Both the position numbers and the translations under genes were made by a program. Source: Malus domestica (Eukaryota; Streptophyta; Magnoliopsida; Rosales; Rosaceae). From it: 64,000 nt of DNA. The DNA is taken from the NCBI RefSeq assembly GCF_042453785.1, contig NC_091673.1, positions 15,905,501 to 15,969,500 on the forward strand, read 5' to 3'. The notes under the pieces are model-generated. The model searched no databases and was not told the origin of the DNA. It worked only from the letters and a program-made list of their open reading frames with translations. Positions 45,098 through 60,488 of the stretch are shown one piece after another (positions within the stretch are counted from its first letter, which is position 1; each line of letters opens with the position of its first letter).

Positions 45098-47364
45098 TCA
45101 AGCTCCGACAGCTGTGGCGGTGAGGACGGAATCGCGATCGATTTCGCTCCTGGTGCGGCTGATCCGTTGGTTACTACCATCCTTTCCGCCACCTCCTCCT
45201 ACCCATACTTCCGTTATTACTTGTGCCATGTTGTTCATGTTCTCTAATAAGTAATCTGCTTCCTTGCTTTTCACGGTCATTCCAACCTAAATTCACAAGA
45301 CAAGATACAATTAGTACCTAATTAATTGACCATTATAAGAAAACTTTACAATATTCTAAGAAGATACAATTTGACCAAACACAACAAGATATAAATTAGT
45401 ACCAAATTGACCATTTTAAGAAAATTTTACAGTACACCAGTTTAGGAGGATTTTTCTTGCCAGACAATTTACACATGTTATTTTATCAAATACAACGTTC
45501 TTAGCCAAGACGATGGCTTGACAAGGGCATTGACTTTATGAGTAATGTTCTAAAGACCGCGAGCTGCCGTGTCCTGAATCACAGTTTAATTAAACTTGTG
45601 ATATGTTTCAACTTTAAAAAGGTACTGTTCATTGCCACAATAGTAGGAATAGTACAGTTTATTAAAATAAGTCCAATTTGTTATATTTAATTATTTAATT
45701 ATTAATAGTTATCTGTTGTGATATGTTTTAGGTCAAGCATCATTTCATATCATTTTCTAAAGCAAACAAAAATTGGAATTTTAATCTTTGTATTCGTTTT
45801 TGCTTTCTCATCCACATTTTTGGTAATTACCCTGGACCATATTGCGATTGTCCCATGTTACTAAGTGGTTTTTTGGGAGAATGTTTGCTAAAATGATCGA
45901 AAGCAAACTGTTCATAATATTTTTGAACAAAGTGATTAACTATGAAGGTTATCAATTTAATATCAATCAAATATTGAAAACTTACCATTTCGGCAATTAG
46001 GATTAAAAGATTAATCATTTCAGTAATTAAAACTTAAAGATAGTTATTTCGAGTAATTTTTGAAGAGTCGTGCTCTCATATGTAGAAGAAAATTCTAATC
46101 GTAAAAAATCAAAATGATGAGCGGGGATCAAAACCCAAATATTATAACAATATTTACACAACTAACAAAAATAATGAATTATAGAAACAGAGAATTTAAA
46201 TATTAGTTAATTACCAAAACGGTGCGAAAACCAACAGCCTTTCCCGCAGCGACGTTACGCACGTTGTCATCGAGAAACAGCTGCAAGAAAGCAAAACCGC
46301 GTTGTCAAAATCTCCCAACAACTTCGTAGTGTTCAATATTATCACGCAACAAATCGACCACCCGCGAACGAAGTTATAATGCGCTTTCGCGGCCTTACCG
46401 TGCGGCGAGGATCGACATCCGCGGCCCGAAGCGCGATCTCCATGGCCTCTATGGACGGCTTCAGGACCACCGGGAACTCGTCCGGCCTCGTCGAACTCGG
46501 CAGGTTCGGGTTCATCGTCTCGAAACATATGATCTGATCGAAGCACTCCACCACTCCCAGACGTTCCAACACCTTCACTGCGTGCTTCCTGTCGGAATTA
46601 GTAAATATCTGCAACAACAATTCATTTTCCGTCATTTTATTTTTCATACTTGTGTAAATTTTCGTGATTTTTTTTTAAGCAAAACGATATAATAATTCCA
46701 CTAAAAATTACGGTTTTGTGGATTTTAAGCTTACAATTTTTCTCTGGGCGATGCTGCGGAGCAGGTTTCGGAGCTGAGGGTCGGGTTTGATCCGATCGTA
46801 CGGCAGCCTCCCGTGCACGACACCGTGGTAATCGTCGGCGTCGATGTCGTATCCTAACGCCTACAAACAGAAGCAAAACAATATATTTCAGAAATTCATT
46901 TTTTAAAATTACGTGCAGATAAATTAAAATTAAAAAATTGAAAAAAAGGAGATTAATGATGAATTACTCGTAAGCCAGCGAGGGAACTGCCGTATTTTTT
47001 GAAAAGCTCAACGCGGAGGCTGGAGGCCTTGCTCACCGGGAATCCACATTTTTCAACGAGAAAATCTGCAACCAAAGATAAAAATTAAACTAAATATCAA
47101 ATCATAAGTTGAATGAAATTTGATTTATTGATTTTGTTATTTCTTTTTCGCACCATCGATGTTCTTCTTGCAAGCTTCACCGAGTCCAAGGTTGGAAGGG
47201 TACAGAGTGTCGTCCAAATCTGTGGCGTGGAAATTATACAAATTAAGCGATAGTGATTATGGTCATTAAAGATTGATTAAGAGCTTCAAAAACGAGATGA
47301 TTATCCATTAATGCGTACCGAAGATGATAGAATCAAGGGGAGAAGAGGAACTGAGGGAATCCAT
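45098..47364 (-). CDS. HAD-superfamily hydrolase, Sdt1/pyrimidine 5'-nucleotidase-like
   Basis: A small-molecule phosphatase of the plant group related to yeast Sdt1; the substrate is not shown by sequence. Exons on the minus strand: 47364-47319, 47219-47154, 47065-46968, 46860-46735, 46608-46399, 46280-46215, 45286-45098; all GT-AG, 266 codons plus stop. All four HAD motifs are present: I, D16-L-D-D-T20 (DLDDTLYPS, nucleophile D16 and D18); II, T115 in FTNSD; III, K162 in LKPS; IV, D186-D187 in FLDDNVRN. The helical cap between I and II is short, as in this family. The C-terminus has a Gly run (VWVGGGGGKD). A TATA box and G-box lie upstream. A 4.1-kb Helitron ends 424 bp before the start codon. 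Confidence 0.93.
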
Positions 47365-47506
47365 GGGATGCTAAGAGAGACGAGAGCTGAAATCAAATTT
47401 GAAAAAAAAACAAGTATCTCAAGTAATAAAAAATCGTAAAAAATGTTTTAAGTCAAGTAATAAAATGAGAAGTAATGAGAGCGCTTTGAAGAAGGGGAGG
47501 GAAAGG

Positions 47507-47553
47507 TTTTTATAGGAAGCAGAGAGAGAGGGAAAGGTTGGCGGGGACACGTG
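47507..47553 (-). promoter_or_regulatory. TATA box and G-box of the HAD gene
   Basis: Minus strand reads CTATAAAAACC at plus-strand 47505-47515, about 145 bp upstream of the ATG at 47364. A cacgtg G-box lies at 47548-47553, about 35 bp further upstream. Spacing is normal for a plant Pol II promoter. Confidence 0.6.
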
Positions 47554-47787
47554 GGCCGTGCTGATAGGATAATTTTAATTATTTATTTACTTGAAAAAGA
47601 AAAAGAATAATAGTATGGATGTGGATAGAATTAGAAAGGATGAGATAGATGAAGACTGCTGCTGACTCGGACCTTCGCGTCTGGTGCCGACACGTCGTGG
47701 ACACCCAGTAAAGTCGGAGAAACTTTTGTTGACGAAATTACCCTCGCCATTCATCACGCTGTGAACATACTAGTAATTTAGTAAACA

Positions 47788-50700
47788 CTAGCAATAGTGC
47801 CCGCACGATGCTGCGGGTTTTAAAACTGTATAAAGTATGCAGAAAGTTCTAAAGACACACGATATGCAATACTATTTACATACATATAGAAACCTGATAT
47901 GGACTGGCAGTTCTATTGCCATTGTTCTAATATTCACATCTTTTACAAATTGAACTCCTAACTGTCCTTAATCGTAGAAAATTTTTTGTATATAGTATTA
48001 TTTACATACAAAAGATAATATTTGATGTGTATTTACATACTATTTACACACAAAGGATTGGGTAGACGGTCCCTACTGATATCCTCATGAAATATACAGA
48101 TAATCAGCTTATTTTACCCAATCATAACCAAACTGTGTGGTTGCAGCTGACTTTAAGTTGTTAATGGAACAAAGTACCTGAAGTCGAAGATAAACCTGGG
48201 GAATGTAGAAATCTTCAAGCCTTAAACAAATTGGCCTTGCTTTTTGCAACAAAACAATCCTTTTATTACAGAAAATTACAGGAAAAACTTTTAAAAGTGG
48301 AAATAAAATTATGTCAAATGATTAGGGAACCAGAAGTTTAGTGGACCATACATAGAAATAAAATTAAAAAAAAAAAAAAGCAATCTCAAATACACAAAGC
48401 ATGGCACGACAGATAATCTTATTTAATCACACCATTTTAATTTATCAAACTGATTATATAATACTGTCATGCATGACAATATTTTACCATAATGAACTCT
48501 GACAATACCCTCTCATCCCAGTCGCATTTTTTGTTAAAATTTTGACCATAAGTTTAATATCTTTTCACTGTTTTTCAAATCTTGACGAAACTCTGAAGAC
48601 AAAAACAACAGCACTCAACTCCTTTTTCCTATATTGTTCCCCTTTCTCTAACCAAATAAAAATTTCCAAAACTATATACGAATTTTTTTTATAAAAAATG
48701 ATACATAATTAAAGAAAACAAAGAAAAAAAATGAAAACTGTTTTGTGAGATTGTATTACTTTATTAGCAACCAGCAGCAAAATGTTTCATCTTCTCACCA
48801 ATAAATAAGTCAGTAAACAAATGACTAAACTTTCATAATCACAAAAGGCTAAAAGCAAAAAACAAAAATCACTCACCTTAATGATAAAGCACTTTGAACA
48901 GTTGCATCATCTCATTGTTTAGAAACTTTTGTGATTACAAATCTGGAAAACAAACACTTCCAAAATTTCAAACAAAAACATAAATGCTTTAATCACACAT
49001 GCACACTCACACACACACACGCCTATTCTGAATTCATAAAAGAGAACAAAAATGATAGGATTGATGCCAATATAGGGATCTGCTGCATATCATGCTTCAG
49101 GATAGCCATAATTTGCATTATAACCTACAACTTTAGAGGAAATTAAAAGGCAAAATCAAGCCAAACCAACAATTCCCTCATTAACTCGAAGAATGATTAT
49201 CCATTTTTAAATAAGTGTGCAACCCAATCAAACCCAACAACCATCCAAAGCAAATTACACAATTAACAGATGTCCAAGCATTGAAAGAATCACCAAAAAG
49301 ACATGCACTTTGAAAAAGAACAAAACTTACAGGGCCTTTATGTCTTGTGAGATGTCCAACAGAAGCACTTAATAGTAAAATATTAGTATCACCATTGATA
49401 ACTCTCTTCTATTATATGTTCTAGCTTTCCATTTATTACCCATTTCTTGGGTAAATTTACCCAATTATATTCGAAATCATGAGACATAATAGTAAAACAC
49501 AAAAACAAAATTAGAAGAAATCAGAAGATGCAGAACTATTAAAAATTCCAACATTTATTAACAACTATTTAGTAAGGATAAAAAAAGCATGCCATCAAAT
49601 AAATTTGAAAAAAAACAAAACAAAACAAAATTTAAGTTGAATAGAGAAGTGATACTTGCTTACCCAGAAATCCAAACCAAATCCCCAAAAATTTAAGTTG
49701 AATAGATGATAGCAACGAACTCCGATCTCCATCTTCTTCCAAATCCAAAAGAACCAAAACCCATACAGAAAATCTCAAGGATGGGCAAGAATTCCGGAGA
49801 AAAAATAAAAAAATTTGGACATAGATGGTGCTTTTTGCTGAAAAATTAAAAAAAAAGACAAAAAAGAGGAAAATAATCAATCTTTTCAAATAGAATCGGA
49901 GTTAAGTTTTTGTACCGATATGAACGTTTTCAGAAATCATGGAAAGAAAGCTGAGGTATGGATGAATTGGTGGTTGTTCTTCCTCCCCAACTCCTCCATA
50001 ACTCCCAGAAGAGAAATTTTCATACAACCTCTTCCCAGCAGCTGCAAAAAAAATATTTAAAATTTAAAAACAAAATCCAAAAACAGAGCAAACAGGTCAG
50101 GTCACTCTCGAGTAGGGATGGGCAATGGTTATGCGGGCGGGTAACCGCGGTTATTTTACCCATAACCGTTTATATTCATACCCGCATAACCGTTTACCCG
50201 TTGGGTAATTACATAAATAGTTATACCCATAACCATAACCGTTTATAAACGGTTATCCATACCCATAACCGTGTACTCATTTACCCATAACCATTTATCC
50301 ATTTAACCATAACCATAACCGTTTACCCGTTTACCCATATTTTTCACCCGTTTATCATTTTTTTACCCATTTACCCTTTTTTTTTCTCACGTCTACATTA
50401 TTTTTTTAATGATAGTTAATCAAACGCAAATGATGAATTTTTATGTTGAATTTTTCGTGTAAAAATGATGAAAGCTCCAATCAAACGCAACAAAATTACA
50501 AGAAACAAAACCAAATCAACAATTAAGGGATAATTAATTAATAATCATAAATGATGGGTTCTATTCAAAAGTAATAGAACATGCAACTAAAGGTGGAAAC
50601 TTGGACCAAACCAGAGGCTCCAAATCAATCCAACGACTGCTATATCATTGTAACTCTGAGGGTTTTTATTTTATTTTTTAATTTTACATATATTAAATTA

Positions 50701-51913
50701 AATGGGTAAATGGATACCCGTTATAACCATGAATATTAACTATAACCGATGGATACCCGTTATAACCGCGGATAATACCCATAACCGCCCATTTAAATTT
50801 CATGGATAAACGGTTATACCCATAACCGTTTATTTGTTTAAACGGTTACCCATAACCATAACCATCAACTTTAAATGGGTGGATAACCGCGGTTACCCAT
50901 ACCCATGGGTATTTTGCCCATCCCTACTCTCAAGTTTGGGTGCGAGCTTATCCCTAACCTTCTCACCAGAAAAAAAGAATATGCAAAAACTAATTAGAGA
51001 TTTCAGAAAATACACTACCTAATTACCTGCTATTGGAAACAAATAATAAATATACAGGGAATTTTAAAATAATTCAACTGCAGGCAATTTAATTGAAATT
51101 TTTAAAGAAAAAAAAAAGAACTCAAAATCTTAGTAAAATTAAGAGCAAAAATTATTAACCACACAATGAAATTTAATAAAAATAAATTACTTAAATTAAA
51201 ACCCAAATTCCAGAAATGAAGAAAAATGGAAACTTAATATGGACACTAAAGCTTTACCTACAGATCGACAACAGCGGCAGGTACCTCAATAATGAAAGAG
51301 ACAGAGCTGGAGATGCATGAGAGAAGAGGGGAGGAGTGTCTGGTGATCCATAACTTTGTGTAAACCTTGAAGACCTCGTAGAAATATGCTCGGTACTCGT
51401 ACCTGAACAAAATTAAAAAATTGAAATTAAGAAATAATTGTTTGGAAATTAGGGTTTAGGATGAGAAATGGGGAGAATTTGAAGAACCTGCAATATTGGA
51501 GCTCTTTGATTTTAAAGAATCAATGGGGAGCTCTCCCCGACTGCATAATTAGATTTTCACCCTCAAATATGGTGTAATTTGAGACCAGTAGAATCACTTC
51601 AACCGAGATTTGAGAGCAGAAAAGAGCGATAGAAGCAGATTTCGTGACTGAGATTGCAGCGTCGGAGAGCAAGAGAAGGCGGTGTTCGAGAGCGAGAGAG
51701 ACAGAAGCAGTGATTTGTGAGAAAGAAAAGCGGAAACAGAAGGAAAAGGTCGAGAAGAAAAGTCGAAGCACATCAATGATCGACGCGTGGATCGAATGGG
51801 CAAAACAGACTTTTCACTGCACCAAAAGAGGAAAAACAAAAGGCATTTCCGACATTTCACTGTTCACAAACAGTGAAAAACAGTGCCGGCCGAACTGAGT
51901 TTTAGTATATAGA
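47788..51913 (-). mobile_element. Helitron, 4126 bp, non-autonomous, precise ends
   Basis: Minus orientation. The 3' end: hairpin cccgca/tgcggg with a 6-base loop (plus 47800-47817), 8 bases, then CTAG (plus 47788-47791) next to host T (plus A at 47787). The 5' end: TCTATATACTAAAACTCAG at plus 51913 downwards, next to host A (plus T at 51914). So the insertion lies between A and T, as Helitrons require. No Rep or helicase domain is open. Apart from a nested hAT-like element (50113-50926), the inside is AT-rich with no recognised gene fragment. It lies upstream of the HAD gene. Confidence 0.8.
50113..50926. mobile_element. hAT-type non-autonomous element with CCCATAACCG repeats
   Basis: Terminal inverted repeats TAGGGATGGGCAA at both ends, and an 8-bp duplication ctctcgag (50105-50112) / ctctcaag (50927-50934) with one change, both typical of hAT. 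The 814-bp body carries many copies of acccataaccgttta-like units in both orientations near each end, with a G/C-rich gtaaccgcggtta palindrome near both tips. No transposase. Confidence 0.88.
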
Positions 51914-53096
51914 TAATTTTTTATGCAAGAGAAAGTAGATCACCAGTGTCCGGACGGAACTGCCCTAGCTTCTCAGTTTTCTTTCCGTTTGTGTCCCTGT
52001 TTTCCACGCGTTGCTCATCTTATTCTCTCGACTTCGAGAGTCTTCTTAACGAGTTAGAGTTTTGTTCCTTCGTTTCCTTTCCTAATTTCGGCTTTGGTCT
52101 TTTCGTTTTGGCCGTTCTTTCTTCAAATCCTCTGTTTCCCTGTGATATCCGTGCTTTCTTTCGCGGACAGGGTTGCTGATTTTCGTGGTTTAAGGGATTT
52201 TGTGGTTGCCGGGCCGTTGTGCGTCTATTTAGATTTGGGATTTTTTGCGTTCTGAGGGTTTCGACATCTCTAATTAGGGTAAAGAATTCCTGTTGTTTCC
52301 CTTTTTTTCCGTTTGGGATTTCTGGGTTGTGGCTGGGTTTTTGGCCGATTTACACCTCTTTTCAAGGGTGGCGTCTTTGCAGCCCGCTGTGGAACAAGTG
52401 TGATCCAACTAAGATATATTTTATAATCATTTTATTTTGGTTTTTCCTTTGTTTTGATGAAACCTTAATCGTTTCCTTTTATTGTCAATTGTGGTGCTCT
52501 CTTGGGTTTTCCCTGTTAAAGGAAAATTTTGCGTTTTTGTTCTTCAGTTGGCAAATCTCTGATTTGCTAGTATTTGCAACGTTGCTGTAATTTTTTCGGT
52601 ATTTTTTTGCGCTTCTGTTTTTTTCCGATTCGGACATGGATTGGTAATTATTGGATTTAAATGGATTCATAGTTTTTTATGAGAGGAGTTGTTGAGGTTG
52701 TGTGAAGGTTTGTATTTCTGGGTTTTATGCTGCAAGGGGTTACAAACACGGAGAGGAGGAGAGGAAACATTAGTTTAGATTGTGATTTAAATTTTTTTTA
52801 TTTATGTGAAATTTTATTTAAATCATGGAATCTCTTTTTACACCTAATTTAAAATTTTAAATGTTAATTGTCTATTTTATCTTATTGCATAATTACTATT
52901 GATTACAAAATAAAATTAATAATAAAACTTAAATTTATCAATAAACCCAAATTCTATAATTAAATCTTACTACCACTTTTTGTTTATCCTACTTTCATTT
53001 TGGTTAAAATTTATTAGCTCTCATAGAAAAAAAATAAGTTTTTTTTATTGATGTACGGTGATTTTGAAGTTTTTAATTTTTCAACCAAAATATGAA
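51914..53096. other. No gene recognised
   Basis: 51950-52560 is T-rich with hydrophobic open frames of no clear type (it looks like an intron-rich 5' region or a retroposon leader). 52780-53090 is AT-rich. No splice-supported gene was found. Confidence 0.4.
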
Positions 53097-53740
53097 TTAT
53101 GCATCCAATAAACAATACACTAGTTTGCGTTCAACTCCGTACTTCTTTCCATCCATCTCACTAATACGACATTTGCATCGGTCCCACCCATATGAGTTCA
53201 GCAAGCCTTGAACTAAAACACCAACATTAATGACAGGACAGTCTAAAGCAATACACTCCGCAATTTGCACCAACTCTTCATGTACAGGATCAACTTTTCG
53301 ATTGACTAATGACACTTCCAATACTTGCGAAAAGTGTTAGGCTTCATGATCTCAGCGAGTGGTGAGGAATTACTTCCCACATTTTCTTTGTACTTGCTCC
53401 ATCATTGCATGAAGCTGCTTTGGTCCAGGAAAATATCAGGTGTTACTGCAAAATTTTGGAGTGCTTTCAGCACCTAACGCTCAAAATCAATCAGCTTTTG
53501 CTTGGTATTTGGATTACTCGCTTGTTCGTTGCACAAGATAAGCGCTTCCTCAAAGTGTATCCAAAAACAAGAATCATAATTGAGACTAGAAACCACATTC
53601 TTGACTTTTGAGTTCGACTTGGTTTCACTACCTTCCTTATTCTCTCTCTCTGCCTTCTTCTTTTCCTCGTCTTTATTGAACCATTGCTCCAACAGAATGA
53701 AATATCGAGGCATTTCCTTTATGTAATCTTTTCCACCCCC
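53097..53740 (-). pseudogene. Broken protein-coding relic, family not identified
   Basis: Minus-strand frames chain with sensible protein sequence across stops: MPRYFILLEQWFNKDEEKKK (53474-53713), then SLNYDSCFWIHFEEALILCN, a middle part with stops (about 53330-53470; TPDIFLDQSSFMQ), then EELVQIAECIALDCPVINVG and SYGWDRCKCRISEMDGKKYG (53097-53321). A central Lys/Glu-rich run separates two helical parts. At least four stops break it. I cannot name the family; it may be a host-gene pseudogene or an element-borne gene. Confidence 0.45.
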
Positions 53741-54039
53741 TTGTAGTAGTTTGCAATGTGAAGCAGTTTGATCATCCTTATGTAATTCGTACCATCAAAA
53801 AATAGAGTTAAAACTCAAATAGGTGTAAAAATAAATTCACATATTGAATTGGGTTTATGGGGTATATTAGATAGTAAATTAGGGTTTAAAGGGATATTAA
53901 TAGTTTGGTTAAAAATCAAATGGGTACAAAGAGTAAGTTGCATGTAGAAATATGTTATATGGGTTTAAATAAAATTTCCTTTAAAATTACGATGGTAGAT
54001 AATGAATCCTTACAGTAGTGAAATTGAGTGATCTGGAGC

Positions 54040-54205
54040 ATGTGTGGTCGTTAGGCTTCAAACGTGGGACGATCTGTTCTAATATTATAAAGAAAGTTGA
54101 GGTTCCACCATAAAATCAATTGATAATATGAGAAACAGCTCAAATTACTTATGAACACATGTAAGGTTTCTTATTTTCTCAATTGAGAATTATGACTCTC
54201 AACAC
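54040..54205 (-). repeat. LTR remnant of the 61741-62950 TRIM-like family
   Basis: aagaaagttgaggttccaccataaaatcaattg...cttatgaacacatgtaaggt...gactctcaacac matches the LTR at 62825-62949 and the copy at 61741-61858. The adjacent gtgggacgatctgttctaata is a decayed inner end. Single copy here. Confidence 0.6.
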
Positions 54206-55275
54206 AAACAAACTCGTATCATTTATTTTGACACACATTCGAATGAATATACGTTCTTAATCATTTGAGAAGCTAAATGATACTATAAACTTAAGTCGTG
54301 AAGTATGTTCTACATTCACATATTCGAATGAAGAAGGAAAATTATGAGTTGACAAAAAAAAATGATCGTAATCAGGAAAACTCGATAAGGAGGGAAAAAA
54401 AAAAACAGAAGAGCATCTGATATTTACTCACCAAACACCAATAACAAACAACCAAAAAAGTAGGCAATTAATTAGTTTAATAGGGAAATGATACCGCGGT
54501 CTGTGTCACGACTCACGGGTCATGATCCTTGCGATTGATGAGGGTGATGGGTTGTGGAACCGACCACAGTGCATGATGCAACGTCGATGATCACCTCATC
54601 TAAATTCCATTATTTCAATAAATTAACACAACACAAAAGATAAACAAAGACTCAGCCCAACGTTTAATTCGATAATTGGTTGGAGAAAAGGGAAAGTGAC
54701 ATCTGACACCGCACAGGCCAACAAAATGCAAACATGAGATGCTTCACTTTCGCATCGTCTCTCTCTTGAGTAACAAGGATGTGCAAATATTAGTCATAGA
54801 TGCGCTTTAGCTCATTAATAATACTCGTTAAGATAATAATTGGAACTTTATAATTTGTATAGATCAACCTATTGAGCACGACGGATGTGCAACCGTTAGT
54901 CATCTACGAGCTCATGTTAATTCTGATTGCTAATGCATTGAGTAATACTCGTCGCGTGTTCTTGACTAGCATCACTTGCACATACACATGCTTCTAGTTT
55001 TTGTTCGAATAGAGACAATAACTCTATTGTAAGGAAAGATACCGTGTGATAAATATCTATTAGATGAATGGTGTACATTTTGAATACGTAAAAAATATTG
55101 GACTTGTAACGCCTCTAAGACAATGTTTGCTTGAGTAGAAGACTTTTTCCCTTTTTTTTTTCTTTTTCTTTTTTTTTTAATATTTATTTTCAAATCTGGT
55201 ATAAGCATGAGCTAGAGGTAAAGACCTCAAGCACCAAATACCAAAATTTTATTAGAAAGGAAAACAAAGGAACTT
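54206..55275. other. No gene recognised
   Basis: AT-rich intergenic DNA; T-rich run at 55144-55190. No frame of interest. Confidence 0.45.
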
Positions 55276-55290
55276 AACATGGATCATATC

Positions 55291-55473
55291 GGCCACTTAG
55301 TAATACGGTCTAGTTGCATTTCTCTTCACTTGTAAGTGAAATGTCTTATGTTTAATTCTTGCCAAAGCCAAATTTGAACCACATTATTGCTAGTCAATTG
55401 TAAGATCGAGCTCACTCCCTCACCCCCTCAATGTAGCCAATATCAATTGTTCAAAAAAATAAATAAATAGATA
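55291..55473 (+). mobile_element. SINE with perfect 15-bp target duplication
   Basis: Starts ggccacttagtaatacggtc. It has a degraded Pol III A box (tctagttgcatttctcttca) and B box (tgtttaattcttgcc; related copy: ggttcgattcttgc), and ends in an A-rich aaaaaaataaataaatagat tail. Flanks are aacatggatcatatc at 55276-55290 and 55474-55488, identical. Same family as 63730-63894. Confidence 0.88.
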
Positions 55474-55671
55474 AACATGGATCATATCATCAGTTTGGGA
55501 TTGAGTTTTTACCACATCAAGTTAACACATAATTGGGTTACACAAATGGGCTTCTCAGAACCCCATAAAACATAAAAGAGCTGCACGCCTAATTTGGATT
55601 TCGAAATTGAGCACAAAATCAGCCGAAGGTTTTTCACTTCTATTTCCTAGGTAAAATTTGAAATTATGTTA

Positions 55672-56986
55672 GGATTTTTATCACAAATGGCTTTTGAAAT
55701 TGACCATTACTATTAAGATAGTCCATGAAATTGAAAATCAATCAATGTAGTCCCTGAAAATAGGTGTCGCAAATCAATGTGATATTTCCGTCATAATTCT
55801 GTTAACAATTCCGTTAAGTGCTTAGAAGTCATTTTTTTTCTCACAAATGGTCCTTGAAATTGGCCCGCGACATCAAAATGGTCCCTGAAATTGATGTGCG
55901 ACATCAAAATAGTCCCTGAAATTGAAAATCGATCAATGTAGTCTCGCAAGTAAGTGTCTCAAATCAATGTAGTCATTTCATCACAATTCTGTCAAAAATT
56001 CTATTATGTGCTGATATGACACATAAATGGATAACACAATTCTAATTAAATTAAAAAAAAGTATAAATAGGTTTAATAATTTAATAGTTAATAAAAAGTT
56101 GTGAACCCAAAAACCCAGTCCTGCAATCACCTATGATCCTAGTCCATATTCCTCTACCTCATTTGTTGTCTATTCTCTAAAAAAAAAAAAAAAAAAAAAA
56201 AATCTCAATACACTCATCTTTACACACTTTGACACTTTTCAGCGAATTGAACTTGGATTGAGATCACCCTTGGTGACAGTTTGGCTGATTGGCAACGACT
56301 TCTGGACATCACCGTTAACATTTAGGCGATCAACATCCTCACAACCTTAATCTTGGAGAGCTTGTTCGACGCTTCCTTATTGGTCTGGTGACTCAAAAAA
56401 TGGTGAGGTCTGCCTTGAGATGATGAGGCTATAATCGAGGTGCGTCTATTATTGGTTGAAAACTATTTCCAAACCCCTTTTTAGGCCTTGGTTAAGCCTT
56501 GTGCCTTTGAGAATTTATGGAAGGGATCTCTCATCGGAGTAGGTCCTACTATAAGAAGAAAAAAATTTCATTGGCAAAAAGGTATTTAGACAACTTTTTT
56601 AATTAATTATTAAACCCACACTAGCACATAACAAATTTTTGTACAGAATTGTGGCGGAATGATCATATTGATTTGTGACACCTATTTTCAAGGACCACAT
56701 TCATCGATTTTCAATTTTATGAACCATCTTGATGGTGTGGATCAATTTCAGGGATTATCTTTATGGTATGAGTCAATTTTAGGGATCATTTGTGATAAAA
56801 ACTCGTAAATCTTGTGGGCCCCATTTATGTGCCACATCAGCACTTAATGGAATTTTTAACAGAATTGTGATGGAAGGACCACATTGATTTGCGACACCTA
56901 TTTTTTGGGACTACATTGATTGATTTTCAATTTCAGAGACCATCTTGTTGGTGATGGTCAATTTCAGGGACCATTTGTGATAACCC
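55672..56986. mobile_element. Mutator-type foldback element with doubled arms
   Basis: Ends ggatttttatcacaaatggc / ccatttgtgataaccc. Each arm (about 55672-56035 and 56610-56986) is an inverted copy of the other and itself holds two tandem units built on tagtccctgaaattgaaaat, caatcaatgtagt, caaatcaatgt and aattctgt. Flanks attatgtta and attatgttg form a 9-bp duplication with one change, as in Mutator-like elements. The middle (56160-56600), after an A run at 56179-56201, has no gene. Confidence 0.8.
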
Positions 56987-57498
56987 ATTATGTTGATGTT
57001 TCAAATAGTGTAAAATGGTCTCTTGGCAGATTATATAACTACATGAGAAGTTTTAATCTAAAACAAAATAGTATCTGAGAAGTTCTCTTGTCAAATCGTG
57101 AATCTGGATATGTTTATATAAAATTATATAAATTATTATGCATATGCAGTCTGATAAGAGAACATTACTCTTCAAAATGATAAAATTTAGAGATAAAAAA
57201 ACCACTTACCCTGCGAGGTTTTAATTTAGTCTTATAAAGTAGTTGCATCACCATTTTCATATTCATATAAATTCCCATACTTCATAGACATCTCAAGAAA
57301 GGCACAAACAAAGATTTATATCATAGTTTTTATAAGTTACTACACAAAAAAAGAAAGAAGAAGGAAATACAGCTGAAAAAAAAAAAGACAGAAGATTGTC
57401 TTCCACTTGCACTCTCATGTTTCTTGTTTGTTTTTTTGGTCCAGCACTTTCATGTTTCTCTTTTGGTAGTGGTTCTTCACTCTTCCATTTCTTGAAGC
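56987..57498. other. 3' flank of the thermospermine synthase gene
   Basis: No gene seen. On the minus strand it includes the likely 3' UTR just left of the stop at 57499. Confidence 0.4.
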
Positions 57499-60374
<2,876 letters not shown>

Positions 60375-60427
60375 TTTCTGACCTGGCTATCCAAAAATAC
60401 TTCACCAAACAGGACAAGTCAGTGTAT

Positions 60428-60429
<2 letters not shown>

Positions 60430-60477
<48 letters not shown>

Positions 60478-60488
60478 AGGGAGGGAGG
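60430..60488 (-). repeat. (GA)n/(GGGA)n microsatellite in the ACL5 leader
   Basis: About 41 bp of GA then 18 bp of ggga units; on the gene strand it is a CT-rich tract about 56-115 bp upstream of the start codon, as found in many plant 5' UTRs. Confidence 0.85.

Noticed and set aside
50113..50926. Interstitial telomere repeat
   Set aside because: The unit is CCCATAACCG/TTTACCC-like, not CCCTAAA, and the block has hAT ends and an 8-bp target copy.
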